A DNA stretch of 54,790 bases from the NCBI GenBank assembly GCA_002311655.1, contig DBYZ01000001.1, forward strand, positions 2,164 through 56,953, in the 5' to 3' direction. How positions within the stretch are numbered: the first letter of the stretch is position 1; the number at the start of each line of letters is the position of its first letter. The stretch is from Bacteroidales bacterium UBA1173. Its GTDB lineage: Bacteria > Bacteroidota > Bacteroidia > Bacteroidales > F082. Below, piece by piece: positions 42,557 to 50,542 of the stretch. Below the pieces are notes generated by a model that saw nothing but the letters and a program-made list of their open reading frames with translations, searched no databases and was not told where the DNA came from. The position numbers were made by a program, and so were the translations under genes.

Positions 42557-42634
42557 TACATGGAGACTAAAACGATTTACATGTAAACTAAAATTCCGTA
42601 CACGGAAAATAAATTTTTGTACACGGAAAATAAA
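42557..42634. promoter_or_regulatory. Four direct repeats with exact 21-base period (candidate operator array)
   Basis: TACATGGAGACTAAA (42557), TACATGTAAACTAAA (42578), TACACGGAAAATAAA (42599) and TACACGGAAAATAAA (42620): every step is exactly 21 bases, two helical turns. Consensus TACAYGKARAMTAAA. They lie upstream of the module copy 2 promoter, where an activator of LytTR type would bind. The last copy runs into the rplQ terminator. Confidence 0.82.
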
Positions 42635-42661
42635 AAAAAGAGACGCCTTAATGGCGTCTCT
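42631..42661 (-). terminator. Rho-independent terminator of the ribosomal/rpoA operon
   Basis: AGAGACGCC (42639-42647), loop TTAAT, GGCGTCTCT (42653-42661); on the minus strand it is followed by a U-run (plus-strand A-run 42632-42639). It begins 28 bases after the rplQ stop. Confidence 0.9.
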
Positions 42662-42689
42662 TTCAATTTAAAAGTCTAACGACTAATGC

Positions 42690-43172
42690 TTATTCTGCCT
42701 TTGGAGCTTCTTCTGCTGCCGGAGCTTCAGCTACTGGAGCCTCAGCTTTTTTCTTACCACCACGACGTGTTGTCTTGGTTGCCTTTGCAGCTTTCTTGCC
42801 GTTAGTATAGATATCGTTGTAATCAACGAGTTCCATCATGCACATATCTGCGTTGTCGCCTGCACGTAAACCAAGTTTGATAATACGTGTGTAGCCGCCT
42901 GGACGGTTAGCAACTTTCTGGCTCACTTCGCGGAACAACTCTGTGACAGCGTATTTGTTCTGCAACTGTGCGAAAACAACACGACGTGAGTTTGTAGAGT
43001 CGTCTTTGGAACGAGTGATCATCGGTTCGACGTAGATACGCAAAGCCTTTGCCTTAGCTGTTGTGGTAATGATGCGTTTCTCAAGGATCAATGATGATGC
43101 CATGTTGGCGAGCATCGAATTACGGTGAGCAGCTTTTCTACCTAAATGATTGATTTTCTTATTGTGTCTCAT
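42690..43172 (-). CDS. rplQ: Ribosomal protein L17
   Basis: 160 residues: core of about 115 (MRHNKKINHLGRKAAHRNSM, IITTTAKAKALRIYVEPMIT, GGYTRIIKLG) plus an Ala/Lys/Glu-rich tail ending APAAEEAPKAE, an extension common in Bacteroidota. Last gene of the ribosomal superoperon, 5 bases after rpoA, followed by a strong terminator. Confidence 0.97.
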   Translation of the reverse strand: MRHNKKINHLGRKAAHRNSMLANMASSLILEKRIITTTAKAKALRIYVEPMITRSKDDSTNSRRVVFAQLQNKYAVTELFREVSQKVANRPGGYTRIIKLGLRAGDNADMCMMELVDYNDIYTNGKKAAKATKTTRRGGKKKAEAPVAEAPAAEEAPKAE

Positions 43173-43177
43173 CTCTA

Positions 43178-44170
43178 TTATTCCTTATCTAATTTATATT
43201 TACTGATATTCATTCCAAATTCGAGTCCCTTGCTTCTGACCAATTCTTCAAGTTCTGTGAGTGACTTCTTACCGAAGTTACGGAACTTGAGCAGGTCGGC
43301 TTTGTTAAGGGCGACGAGTTCACCGATAGTTTCGACTTCGGCTGCTTTGAGGCAGTTCAGAGCGCGAACTGAAAGATCCATGTCGACGAGTTTGGTCTTC
43401 AGAAGCTGACGGATATGCAGTGAGCCTTCGTCAAAGTCTTCTGAAACTGTCTTCTGTTCATCCATCAATGTGATGCGTTCGTCTGAGAACAGCATGAGGT
43501 GATAGATGAGGATCTTAGCAGCTTCCGTCATAGCGTCTTTCGGATTGATTGAGCCATCTGTTTCGATGTCAAGGATGAGCTTCTCGTAGTCGGTCTTCTG
43601 CTCGACACGGTAGTTATCAACCTTAAAGCTGACGTTTCTGATAGGTGTATGAATTGAATCGATAGCGATGGTGTTGACCGGTGCGTTGAGAACCTTGTTC
43701 TCGTCAGCGTTGACATAACCTCTACCCTTGTTGATGGTCATGTCGATGGTCAGCTTCACCGATGGGTCCATGTGGCAAATCACGAGTTCCGGATTGAGCA
43801 CTTGGAACACTGAGAGGAACTTGTTGATGTCGCCAGCAACGAATTCTTCTTGTCCACCGATGACAACGGTCACTTTCTCGAATGTTTCACCCGGAATTTG
43901 TTGTTTGAAACGAACTTGCTTGAACTTGAGCACGATGTCGGTGAGGTCTTCAATGACGCCAGGAATTGGAGCCATTTCATGTTCCACGCCTTCAATGCGG
44001 ATTGAAGTGATGGCGAAACCTTCGAGCGATGAGAGGAGAACTCTTCTCAAGGCATTACCGATTGTCATGCCGTAGCCAGGTTCGAGTGGGCGAAATTCGA
44101 AGACACCGTGTTTGTCTGTCGATTCTACCATGACGACCTTATCAGGTCTTTGAAATGCTAATATTGCCAT
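43178..44170 (-). CDS. rpoA: RNA polymerase alpha subunit
   Basis: 330 residues. N-terminal dimerisation/assembly domain (RPLEPGYGMTIGNALRRVLL, GVIEDLTDIVLKFKQ) and C-terminal DNA/activator-binding domain (LSVRALNCLKAAEVETIGEL, RNFGKKSLTELEELV). Standard length and location between rpsD and rplQ. Confidence 0.98.
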   Translation of the reverse strand: MAILAFQRPDKVVMVESTDKHGVFEFRPLEPGYGMTIGNALRRVLLSSLEGFAITSIRIEGVEHEMAPIPGVIEDLTDIVLKFKQVRFKQQIPGETFEKVTVVIGGQEEFVAGDINKFLSVFQVLNPELVICHMDPSVKLTIDMTINKGRGYVNADENKVLNAPVNTIAIDSIHTPIRNVSFKVDNYRVEQKTDYEKLILDIETDGSINPKDAMTEAAKILIYHLMLFSDERITLMDEQKTVSEDFDEGSLHIRQLLKTKLVDMDLSVRALNCLKAAEVETIGELVALNKADLLKFRNFGKKSLTELEELVRSKGLEFGMNISKYKLDKE

Positions 44171-44189
44171 AATATCAGTTTATATTCGA

Positions 44190-44795
44190 TTATTTAGAAT
44201 ACAACTCAACGATAAGCTGTTCATTGATGGTTTCAGGAATATCCTCGCGGTTAGGATAGCTCATGAACTTTCCTGTGAGGGTATTTGAATCCCATTCTAA
44301 CCATGGGAAGCTGTTTGAATGGCCTGCCACTGAATTTGTAATAACTTCCAAGCTCTTTGATTTCTCGCGCACTGCTACGATATCGCCTGGTTTCAGCATT
44401 GCTGAAGGGATGTTCATCACCTTGCCGTTCACTGTGATGTGGCGGTGGCTGACGAGCTGGCGGGCAGCGTCACGTGTAGGAGCGATACCAAGACGGTAAA
44501 CTGTGTTGTCAACACGTGATTCGATGAGTTGGAGGAGGATTTCACCGGTGATACCCTTCTTCTTCGAAGCCTTCTCGAATGTGTTACGGAACTGACGCTC
44601 GAGGATACCATAGGTGTATTTTGCCTTCTGTTTTTCCTGCAACTGGACACCATATTCAGAAACTTTCTTACGTTTCTTAGCGGCGCCATGTTGTCCTGGA
44701 GGGAAATTTCTCTTTTCGTAGTACTTGTCTGAGCCGTAGATTGGTTCACCAAACTTACGGGCGATCTTTGTCTTAGGACCTGTATATCTTGCCAT
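44190..44795 (-). CDS. rpsD: Ribosomal protein S4
   Basis: 201 residues. MARYTGPKTKIARKFGEPIY start, S4 domain around RVDNTVYRLGIAPTRDAARQ, LVSHRHITVNG. The N-terminal region lacks zinc-binding cysteines (zinc-free form). Binds 16S rRNA early in 30S assembly. Between rpsK and rpoA. Confidence 0.98.
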   Translation of the reverse strand: MARYTGPKTKIARKFGEPIYGSDKYYEKRNFPPGQHGAAKKRKKVSEYGVQLQEKQKAKYTYGILERQFRNTFEKASKKKGITGEILLQLIESRVDNTVYRLGIAPTRDAARQLVSHRHITVNGKVMNIPSAMLKPGDIVAVREKSKSLEVITNSVAGHSNSFPWLEWDSNTLTGKFMSYPNREDIPETINEQLIVELYSK

Positions 44796-44822
44796 AACTA
44801 TTACTTTTTAAATGTTAAACAA

Positions 44823-45212
44823 TTACACTCTTCTGCGTTTTGGCGGACGGCAACCGTTGTGCGGTATTGGAGTGACGTCGATAATTTCTGTCACCTCTAC
44901 GCCTGATGAGTGGATAGCGCGGATAGCTGATTCACGGCCTGCGCCTGGTCCTTTAACGAAAACTTTAACTTTACGTAATCCCAAGTCATATGCTGTTTTT
45001 GAGCATTCTTCTGCTGCCATCTGAGCTGCGTAAGGAGTATTCTTCTTTGAACCCTTGAAGCCCATCTTTCCGGCTGATGCCCAAGAAATGACTTGTCCTT
45101 CATTGTTTGCTAATGAAATGATGATGTTATTGAAAGAAGCTTTGATAAATGCCTTACCGGTAGCTTCGATCTTCACAACACGTTTCTTAACAGATTTTGT
45201 GTTTTTTGCCAT
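44823..45212 (-). CDS. rpsK: Ribosomal protein S11
   Basis: 129 residues: basic N-terminus, KASFNNIIISLANNEGQVIS, GFKGSKKNTPYAAQ, VKGPGAGRESAIRA and the invariant PIPHNGCRPPKRRRV end. It is separated from rpsM by a 118-base gap that contains heptamer repeats. Confidence 0.98.
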   Translation of the reverse strand: MAKNTKSVKKRVVKIEATGKAFIKASFNNIIISLANNEGQVISWASAGKMGFKGSKKNTPYAAQMAAEECSKTAYDLGLRKVKVFVKGPGAGRESAIRAIHSSGVEVTEIIDVTPIPHNGCRPPKRRRV

Positions 45213-45261
45213 TTTTTGACTTTTACTTTTTAATGGTATTAATTATGATCCAACCACATCT

Positions 45262-45330
45262 TAGTCTTTAGTTTTTAGTCTTTAGTCTTTAGTCTTTAGT
45301 GACTAGCGACTAATAACTAGCGACTAGTGA
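45262..45330. repeat. Heptamer repeat inside the ribosomal operon (TAGTCTT units, then CGACTA-type units)
   Basis: About five TTAGTCTT-type heptamers (45262-45300) followed by GACTAGCGACTAATAACTAG and further CGACTAGTGACTA units. The array touches the rpsM stop codon (45331-45333). It would be transcribed in the middle of an operon. No gene or promoter seen in it. Confidence 0.8.
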
Positions 45331-45708
45331 CTACTTAGTGGCTTTCTTCTTGTTAGCGACGGTCTTCTTACGACCTTTACGTGTACGAGCGTTGTTCTTT
45401 GTGCTCTGACCACGAAGTGGTAATCCGAGACGGTGACGGATTCCTCTGTAGCAACCGATATCCATCAAACGTTTGATGTTGATCTGAATCTCGCTGCGGA
45501 GTTCACCTTCTGTCTTGTAGTTGTCGGCGATGATGTTACGGATTGTGTTCTGTTCGTCATCGGTCCAGTCCTGGACTTTCTTATCAGCTGGGACGTTAGC
45601 CTGTGCAAGGATAGCTTTAGCAGCTGAACGGCCGATACCGTAAATGTAGGTTAAAGATATTTGACCTTGTTTGTTGTTCGGGATATCTACACCAGCAATT
45701 CTAGCCAT
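45331..45708 (-). CDS. rpsM: Ribosomal protein S13
   Basis: 125 residues: MARIAGVDIPNNKQGQISLT, YIYGIGRSAAKAIL, CYRGIRHRLGLPLRGQSTKN, ARTRKGRKK. Small-subunit head protein contacting tRNA. Its stop codon adjoins a heptamer repeat array. Confidence 0.98.
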   Translation of the reverse strand: MARIAGVDIPNNKQGQISLTYIYGIGRSAAKAILAQANVPADKKVQDWTDDEQNTIRNIIADNYKTEGELRSEIQINIKRLMDIGCYRGIRHRLGLPLRGQSTKNNARTRKGRKKTVANKKKATK

Positions 45709-45731
45709 AGTTTATCTGTTTTTTATTTTAA

Positions 45732-45848
45732 TTAACCCTGACGTTGTTTTTCTTTCGGGTTCTTTTTGTTAATTACATACAATTTACCTTTGCGACGCAC
45801 TATTTTGCAATCGTCTGATCTCTTCTTGATAGATGCTCTTACTTTCAT
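45732..45848 (-). CDS. rpmJ: Ribosomal protein L36, zinc-free form
   Basis: 38 residues: MKVRASIKKRSDDCKIVRRK then GKLYVINKKNPKEKQRQG. Only one cysteine remains and the histidine near the end is E, so the usual zinc ribbon (CxxC...C...H) cannot form. Between infA and rpsM, as in most bacteria. Confidence 0.96.
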   Translation of the reverse strand: MKVRASIKKRSDDCKIVRRKGKLYVINKKNPKEKQRQG

Positions 45849-45895
45849 TTTATATACTTTTTTTTATTTTTTTCGAAGCATTTATTTTTAGCGCG

Positions 45896-45929
45896 CAAAA
45901 TTACAATTTTTTGCGTTACCTTTTACAAA
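45896..45929 (-). promoter_or_regulatory. Internal promoter before rpmJ-rpsM-rpsK-rpsD-rpoA-rplQ
   Basis: On the minus strand: TTTG (45926-45929), a 22-base spacer, TAATTTTG (45896-45903), in the 94-base gap after infA. It could give the alpha operon separate expression. Confidence 0.55.
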
Positions 45930-45942
45930 TTGGTGCAAATTT

Positions 45943-46161
45943 TTATTTGTACCTGAAAGTTATACGACCTTTTGTCAAATCGTAAGGCGACATCTCGAGT
46001 CTTACCTTGTCTCCAGGGAGAATTTTTATGTAATGCATACGCATTTTTCCAGAGATGTGTGCGATGATTTGCAAACCGTTCTCCAATTCGACGCGGAACA
46101 TTGCGTTTCCTAATGATTCGGTGACCGTTCCGTCTTGTTCAATTGACATTTGTTTTGCCAT
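45943..46161 (-). CDS. infA: Translation initiation factor IF-1
   Basis: 72 residues, a single S1/OB fold: NAMFRVELENGLQIIAHISG, KMRMHYIKILPGDKVRLEMS and PYDLTKGRITFRYK. Standard length. Downstream of map with an 11-base gap. Confidence 0.98.
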   Translation of the reverse strand: MAKQMSIEQDGTVTESLGNAMFRVELENGLQIIAHISGKMRMHYIKILPGDKVRLEMSPYDLTKGRITFRYK

Positions 46162-46172
46162 ATAATTTCTTT

Positions 46173-46949
46173 TTATTGGTTATTTTCTACTGCTTCTGCC
46201 CATTCAAAACTTGACAATATTTCGGCTTTGCCGTGGCGCACTGCGATGTCGTGTTCGAAGTGAGCGGCTGGTTTTCTGTCACGGGTTGTGATAGTCCAAC
46301 CGTCACGTTCCTGCACGATTTCTTTCTTTCCGAGAGTGATCATCGGCTCGATGGCGAGAACCATGCCTTCAGACAGCTTGGTGCCAGTGCCTCGTTTGCC
46401 GTAGTTTGGCACCTGCGGGTCTTCATGCATCTTACGTCCCACGCCATGTCCGACGAGCTCGCGGACGACGCCGTAACCGAATTGCTCGACATGGCTCTGC
46501 ACTGCGTATCCGATATCGCCGATACGGTTGCCTGCCACTGCAGCCTCAATGCCTTTGTAAAGTGATTCCTTCGTACGTTTGAGAAGGAGCTTCACCTCTT
46601 CCGACACCTCTCCGCAGCAGAATGTGTAGGCTGAGTCACCGACGTAACCGTTCAGAACTGTGCCACAGTCGATTGAGACTATATCACCGTCGCGGAGTTC
46701 GTAGTTTCCAGGGATACCGTGAACAACTTGCTCGTTGACAGAGATGCATAGACTTCCGGGAAATCCTTCGTAGCCCTTGAATGCAGGAGTTGCGCCATGG
46801 TCTCTGATAAACTCTTCTGCGAGTTTGTCGAGGTCGATGGTACGGACTCCCGGATGTATATGCTTTCCTACCTCGCCGAGGGTTTTACCCACGAGCAAAG
46901 CAGCTTGTCTCAGCAATTCAATTTCGTTATCTGTTCTGAAATGAATCAT
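46173..46949 (-). CDS. map: Methionine aminopeptidase type I
   Basis: 258 residues. Removes the initiator methionine from new proteins. Metal ligands visible in SIDCGTVLNGYVGDSAYTF (two Asp), GHGVGRKMHEDP (His), VLAIEPMI (Glu) and the C-terminal FEHDIAV (Glu). Conserved position between secY and infA. Confidence 0.97.
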   Translation of the reverse strand: MIHFRTDNEIELLRQAALLVGKTLGEVGKHIHPGVRTIDLDKLAEEFIRDHGATPAFKGYEGFPGSLCISVNEQVVHGIPGNYELRDGDIVSIDCGTVLNGYVGDSAYTFCCGEVSEEVKLLLKRTKESLYKGIEAAVAGNRIGDIGYAVQSHVEQFGYGVVRELVGHGVGRKMHEDPQVPNYGKRGTGTKLSEGMVLAIEPMITLGKKEIVQERDGWTITTRDRKPAAHFEHDIAVRHGKAEILSSFEWAEAVENNQ

Positions 46950-46961
46950 ATTCTATAGAAA

Positions 46962-48368
46962 TTACATCCTACCTACGCGGCCTTTGATACGACCTGACTT
47001 GGTGAGACCGTCATAATGACGCATAAGAAGATGACTTTCAATCTGTTGTAAAGTGTCCAGCACCACACCGACGAGAATCAGCAATGATGTTCCGCCATAG
47101 AACTGGCTGAACTGATGGTTGACGCCCATGATTGAGACGAGAGATGGCATGATAGCCACAACGCCGAGGAACAACGAACCTGGAAGTGTTATTCTTGACA
47201 TGATGGTATCAAAATAGTCTTTCGTCTGTTTACCAGGCTTCACGCCAGGGATGAATCCACCGTTCTTCTTGATATCTTCTGCCATCTGTGCCGGGTTGAT
47301 GGTCACAGCAGTGTAGAAGTATGTGAAGAGGACGATGAGGACAAAGAACACGAAGTTATACCAGAAGCCGTTCATGTTGGTCATAGCTCTCATGAATCCG
47401 CTGAGGCTTTCTGTGTGTGAGTAACCAATGATAGTGATTGGCACGAACATGATTGCCTGAGCGAAGATGATAGGCATAACACCAGCAGCGTTAACCTTCA
47501 AAGGAATGTACTGACGCACTCCGCCGTACTGTTTGTTACCAACAACGCGTTTCGCATACTGTACCGGAATCTTGCGAGTTCCCTGTACGAGAAGGATTGT
47601 CATGATGATAACCAACACGAGGAATACGATTTCCAGCAAGAAGAAGATCGGACCACCGACGCCTTCGGTGAAGCGTGATGCGACTTCAGCGAACAGAGCG
47701 AATGGGAGACGTGCGATGATACCAATCATAATGATGAGTGAAATACCATTGCCGATACCCTTATCGGTGATACGTTCGCCGAGCCACATGATCAACAATG
47801 TTCCTGCGATAAGGATTATCACTGAAGAAATCCAGAAGAACAATGTTGGGGCTGCACCATTGAACGGGTAGATAGCGGTGGCTGGTAACTGAACTCTAAG
47901 GTTAGCGATGTAACCTGGAGCCTGCACTGCCACGATAAGAACCGTGAGGTAACGTGTGATCTGGTTAATCTTGCGATGACCGCTTTCGCCTTCCTTCTGC
48001 AAACGCTGGAAGTAAGGGATAGCCATTCCAAGCAACTGGATGATAATACTTGCGGTGATGTATGGCATGATACCGAGAGCAAACACAGAAGCGTTTGCGA
48101 AAGCACCGCCAGAAAACATATTCAACAAACCAAGGAGACCGGAACTGCTTTGGTTTTTCAACGCTGCCAGCTCATTAGGGTCGACACCTGGAAGAACCAC
48201 GTATGATCCGAAGCGGTAGATCAGGATGATCAACAGCGTGTAGAGGATTCTCTTGCGAAGTTCCTCGATTTTAAAGATATTCTGGATGTTCTCTCTGAGT
48301 CGTCTGTTACTCCAAAGAATAGCAGCGATAACGAGGCACACCAAAAACACTATTAATAACTCCTTCAT
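46962..48368 (-). CDS. secY: Preprotein translocase SecY with extra N-terminal hydrophobic segment
   Basis: 468 residues. Core pore of the Sec translocon. Usual SecY N-terminus is found only from about residue 28 (NIQNIFKIEELRKRILYTLL), preceded here by MKELLIVFLVCLVIAAILW, an additional hydrophobic segment. No other ATG lies between, and the start is 19 bases after rplO. Other signatures: YRFGSYVVLPGVDP, GIMPYITASIIIQLL, GERITDKGIGNGISLIIMIG, KKNGGFIPGVKPGKQT. The extra segment could be a real eleventh helix or a wrong start (a GTG/TTG inside). Confidence 0.95.
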   Translation of the reverse strand: MKELLIVFLVCLVIAAILWSNRRLRENIQNIFKIEELRKRILYTLLIILIYRFGSYVVLPGVDPNELAALKNQSSSGLLGLLNMFSGGAFANASVFALGIMPYITASIIIQLLGMAIPYFQRLQKEGESGHRKINQITRYLTVLIVAVQAPGYIANLRVQLPATAIYPFNGAAPTLFFWISSVIILIAGTLLIMWLGERITDKGIGNGISLIIMIGIIARLPFALFAEVASRFTEGVGGPIFFLLEIVFLVLVIIMTILLVQGTRKIPVQYAKRVVGNKQYGGVRQYIPLKVNAAGVMPIIFAQAIMFVPITIIGYSHTESLSGFMRAMTNMNGFWYNFVFFVLIVLFTYFYTAVTINPAQMAEDIKKNGGFIPGVKPGKQTKDYFDTIMSRITLPGSLFLGVVAIMPSLVSIMGVNHQFSQFYGGTSLLILVGVVLDTLQQIESHLLMRHYDGLTKSGRIKGRVGRM

Positions 48369-48387
48369 ATCTCTTCAGTTTAGTTGA

Positions 48388-48831
48388 TTAAATTTTCTCT
48401 ATTGTACCGCCAGCCTTTGTGATAGCTTCTTCAGCGCCTTTTGACCATGCGTTGGCTTTCACGTTGACTGCTTTTGTCAATTCACCGTTTCCGAGAATTT
48501 TTACGAGTTCATTTCTTCCGACGAAACCGTTGTCTTTCAACAGTTCAGGGGTGATTTCTGTAATGCCGCTGTTAGCGAAGTCTTCGAGAACCTCAATATT
48601 GACGGCGCGGTATTCCACGCGGTTGATGTTCTTGAATCCGTACTTAGGCACGAGACGTGCGAGAGGCATCTGGCCGCCTTCGAAACCGATCTTGTGTGTG
48701 TTACCAGAGCGTGAGCCAGCTCCTTTGTGACCACGTGTAGATGTTCCACCGTAGCCTGAGCCTTGTCCGCGACCGATTCTCTTGCGATCCTTTACAGAAC
48801 CTTCTGCCGGTTTAAGATTACTAAGATCCAT
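48388..48831 (-). CDS. rplO: Ribosomal protein L15
   Basis: 147 residues: MDLSNLKPAEGSVKDRKRIG, RGQGSGYGGTSTRGHKGAGS, FEGGQMPLARLVPKYGF. Late-assembly 50S protein. Between rpmD and secY. Confidence 0.98.
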   Translation of the reverse strand: MDLSNLKPAEGSVKDRKRIGRGQGSGYGGTSTRGHKGAGSRSGNTHKIGFEGGQMPLARLVPKYGFKNINRVEYRAVNIEVLEDFANSGITEITPELLKDNGFVGRNELVKILGNGELTKAVNVKANAWSKGAEEAITKAGGTIEKI

Positions 48832-48861
48832 AACTATTTTTAAAATTTCTTAGTTTAACAA

Positions 48862-49044
48862 TTAGATTTCTTCAATTTTAAGAAGGTGTTTCACTTTCTC
48901 GACCATGCCAGCCACTGAAGGGTTTTCCATGTCCACTTCAACTGACTGATGCATTTTTCTGAGGTTCAAGCTTTTCAGAGTGTCCTTCTGATCCTGTGGT
49001 CTGCCGATGCCACTTCTAATCTGAGTTATTCTTACTTTTTTCAT
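48862..49044 (-). CDS. rpmD: Ribosomal protein L30
   Basis: 60 residues from ATG 49044 (MKKVRITQIRSGIGRPQDQK); the frame opens three codons earlier at a TTG. L30 core: LKSLNLRKMHQSVEVDMENP, VKHLLKIEEI. Normal length for the bacterial protein. Confidence 0.96.
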   Translation of the reverse strand: MKKVRITQIRSGIGRPQDQKDTLKSLNLRKMHQSVEVDMENPSVAGMVEKVKHLLKIEEI

Positions 49045-49061
49045 TTTGTTCAAATTTTAGA

Positions 49062-49580
49062 TTATCCGTTAAACACCACATCCAAATCCACGCCTCTCAT
49101 CTGGGCTACTGTGCGAGCGTCGCGCATCTGTGACAATGCTGCGAATGTAGCTTTCACCACTGAGTGAGGGTTTGATGAACCTTTTGATTTTGCGAGAACG
49201 TTCTTCACGCCGACGCTTTCAAGAACAGCACGCATTGCACCGCCTGCGATAACACCGGTACCAGGGGTAGCTGGCTGGATGTATACGTATGCACCGCAAT
49301 ATTTTCCGTATTGTTCGTGTGGAAGAGTACCGTTGATGACTGGAACCTTGATGAGGTTCTTCTTTGCATCTTCTGTGCCTTTCTGAACAGCGGCTTGAAC
49401 TTCCTTAGCTTTACCGAGGCCGTATCCAACGACGCCGTTCTCATTACCGACGACGACGAGGGCTGCGAAGGTAAATGCACGTCCACCCTTGGTAACCTTA
49501 GTCACGCGGCTGACGTGGACCAGACGTTCTTTCAACTCGATTTCCGAAGTTTTTACTTTTTTTACGTTGACTTCTGCCAT
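49062..49580 (-). CDS. rpsE: Ribosomal protein S5
   Basis: 172 residues. S5 N-terminal domain (LVHVSRVTKVTKGGRAFTFA, ALVVVGNENGVVGYGLGKAK) and C-terminal domain (GTGVIAGGAMRAVLESVGVK). Accuracy and 30S-assembly protein; 17 bases upstream of rpmD. Confidence 0.98.
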   Translation of the reverse strand: MAEVNVKKVKTSEIELKERLVHVSRVTKVTKGGRAFTFAALVVVGNENGVVGYGLGKAKEVQAAVQKGTEDAKKNLIKVPVINGTLPHEQYGKYCGAYVYIQPATPGTGVIAGGAMRAVLESVGVKNVLAKSKGSSNPHSVVKATFAALSQMRDARTVAQMRGVDLDVVFNG

Positions 49581-49584
49581 AGTT

Positions 49585-49938
49585 TTAGAATTTTAATCCT
49601 CCATTACGAGCGCCGTCTGCTAAAGACTTAACTCTTCCGTGATACAAATAACCGTTACGATCGAACACGACTGTCTCAATGCCAGCTGCCTTTGCTTTTT
49701 CAGCCACGAGGTTACCGACTTTAGCTGCCTTCTCGATCTTTGTAATCTTTTCCTGTTCGATGCCGTTCTCTGTTGAGCTGGCTGAAACTAATGTTCTGCC
49801 GGCCTCATCGTCGATAAGCTGAACGTAAATCTGCTTGTTGCTTCTAAAGACAGACATTCTTGGGCGTGCTGCTGTGCCGAAAACGACCTTGCGAACGCGT
49901 CTCTTGATGTTTAATCTTCTTTCGATCTTCTTATTCAT
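49585..49938 (-). CDS. rplR: Ribosomal protein L18
   Basis: 117 residues, 5S rRNA-binding. RRVRKVVFGTAARPRMSVFR, SNKQIYVQLIDDEAGRTLVS, and the terminal YHGRVKSLADGARNGGLKF. Four bases before rpsE. Confidence 0.98.
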   Translation of the reverse strand: MNKKIERRLNIKRRVRKVVFGTAARPRMSVFRSNKQIYVQLIDDEAGRTLVSASSTENGIEQEKITKIEKAAKVGNLVAEKAKAAGIETVVFDRNGYLYHGRVKSLADGARNGGLKF

Positions 49939-49964
49939 CTTTCTTGCATTTTAAAAATTAAACA

Positions 49965-50525
49965 TTATTTACCTGCTGCCTTACCTGCCTTACGTCTCAG
50001 GACTTCACCTTCAAACTTGATACCCTTGCCCTTATATGGTTCAGGTTTACGGTATGAACGGATCTTTGCTGCGACCTGGCCGAGCAACTGCTTGTCGTAT
50101 GAACGCATCTTGAGGATAGGGTTCTTACCTCTTTCGTTAATGGTCTCGCATGTGATTTCTGATGGCATGACGAAAATCATGTTGTGTGAGAAACCGAGTG
50201 AGAGCTCGAGTTGTTTGCCGTTAGCTTTTGCTTCAGCTTTGTAGCCGACACCGACAAATTCCTGAACTGTCTCGAAACCTTCTGATACGCCTTTCACCAT
50301 GTTGAAGAACAATGCACGGTAGAGACCGTGTTTGGCTGAAGCGTTAGGGATGTTAGCCGGTGCTACGTGGATGTGACCGTCTTCTACTTTAACGTCGACG
50401 TCGCCGTGGAAATCCTGGCTCAATGTGCCAAGTTTACCTTTGACTGTAAGAACGTTATCTTTAATTGTAACCTCAGTACCTGCTGGGATTGCAATAGGTA
50501 ATTTACCGATTCTTGATAATGCCAT
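49965..50525 (-). CDS. rplF: Ribosomal protein L6
   Basis: 186 residues. MALSRIGKLPIAIPAGTEVT, two L6 domains with GVGYKAEAKANGKQLELSLG, and the C-terminal KPEPYKGKGIKFEGEVLRRK signature. Binds 23S rRNA near the factor-binding site. Confidence 0.98.
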   Translation of the reverse strand: MALSRIGKLPIAIPAGTEVTIKDNVLTVKGKLGTLSQDFHGDVDVKVEDGHIHVAPANIPNASAKHGLYRALFFNMVKGVSEGFETVQEFVGVGYKAEAKANGKQLELSLGFSHNMIFVMPSEITCETINERGKNPILKMRSYDKQLLGQVAAKIRSYRKPEPYKGKGIKFEGEVLRRKAGKAAGK

Positions 50526-50542
50526 TTCTGTTTCCTCCTATA

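Larger units (their letters stand above)
42372..42689. other. 318-base non-coding region upstream of module copy 2
   Basis: Holds, from the module side: an A-rich leader of about 130 bases, a short hairpin CCGTTTAAAACGG (about 42496-42508), a -7 box at 42511-42518, four 21-base-period repeats (42557-42634), and the rplQ terminator (42631-42661). No open frame of interest was seen. Confidence 0.8.

Noticed and set aside
42557..42634. CRISPR-like or minisatellite array
   Set aside because: Only four units, period exactly two helical turns, located upstream of a promoter; no cas genes.
42372..42689. Small RNA gene in the 318-base gap
   Set aside because: The features there are explained by a leader, a promoter, operator-like repeats and the rplQ terminator; no independent promoter-terminator pair for an RNA was found.
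45262..45330. Rho-independent terminator between rpsM and rpsK
   Set aside because: The array is periodic and A/T-rich with weak, shifting pairings and no U-run in the direction of transcription.
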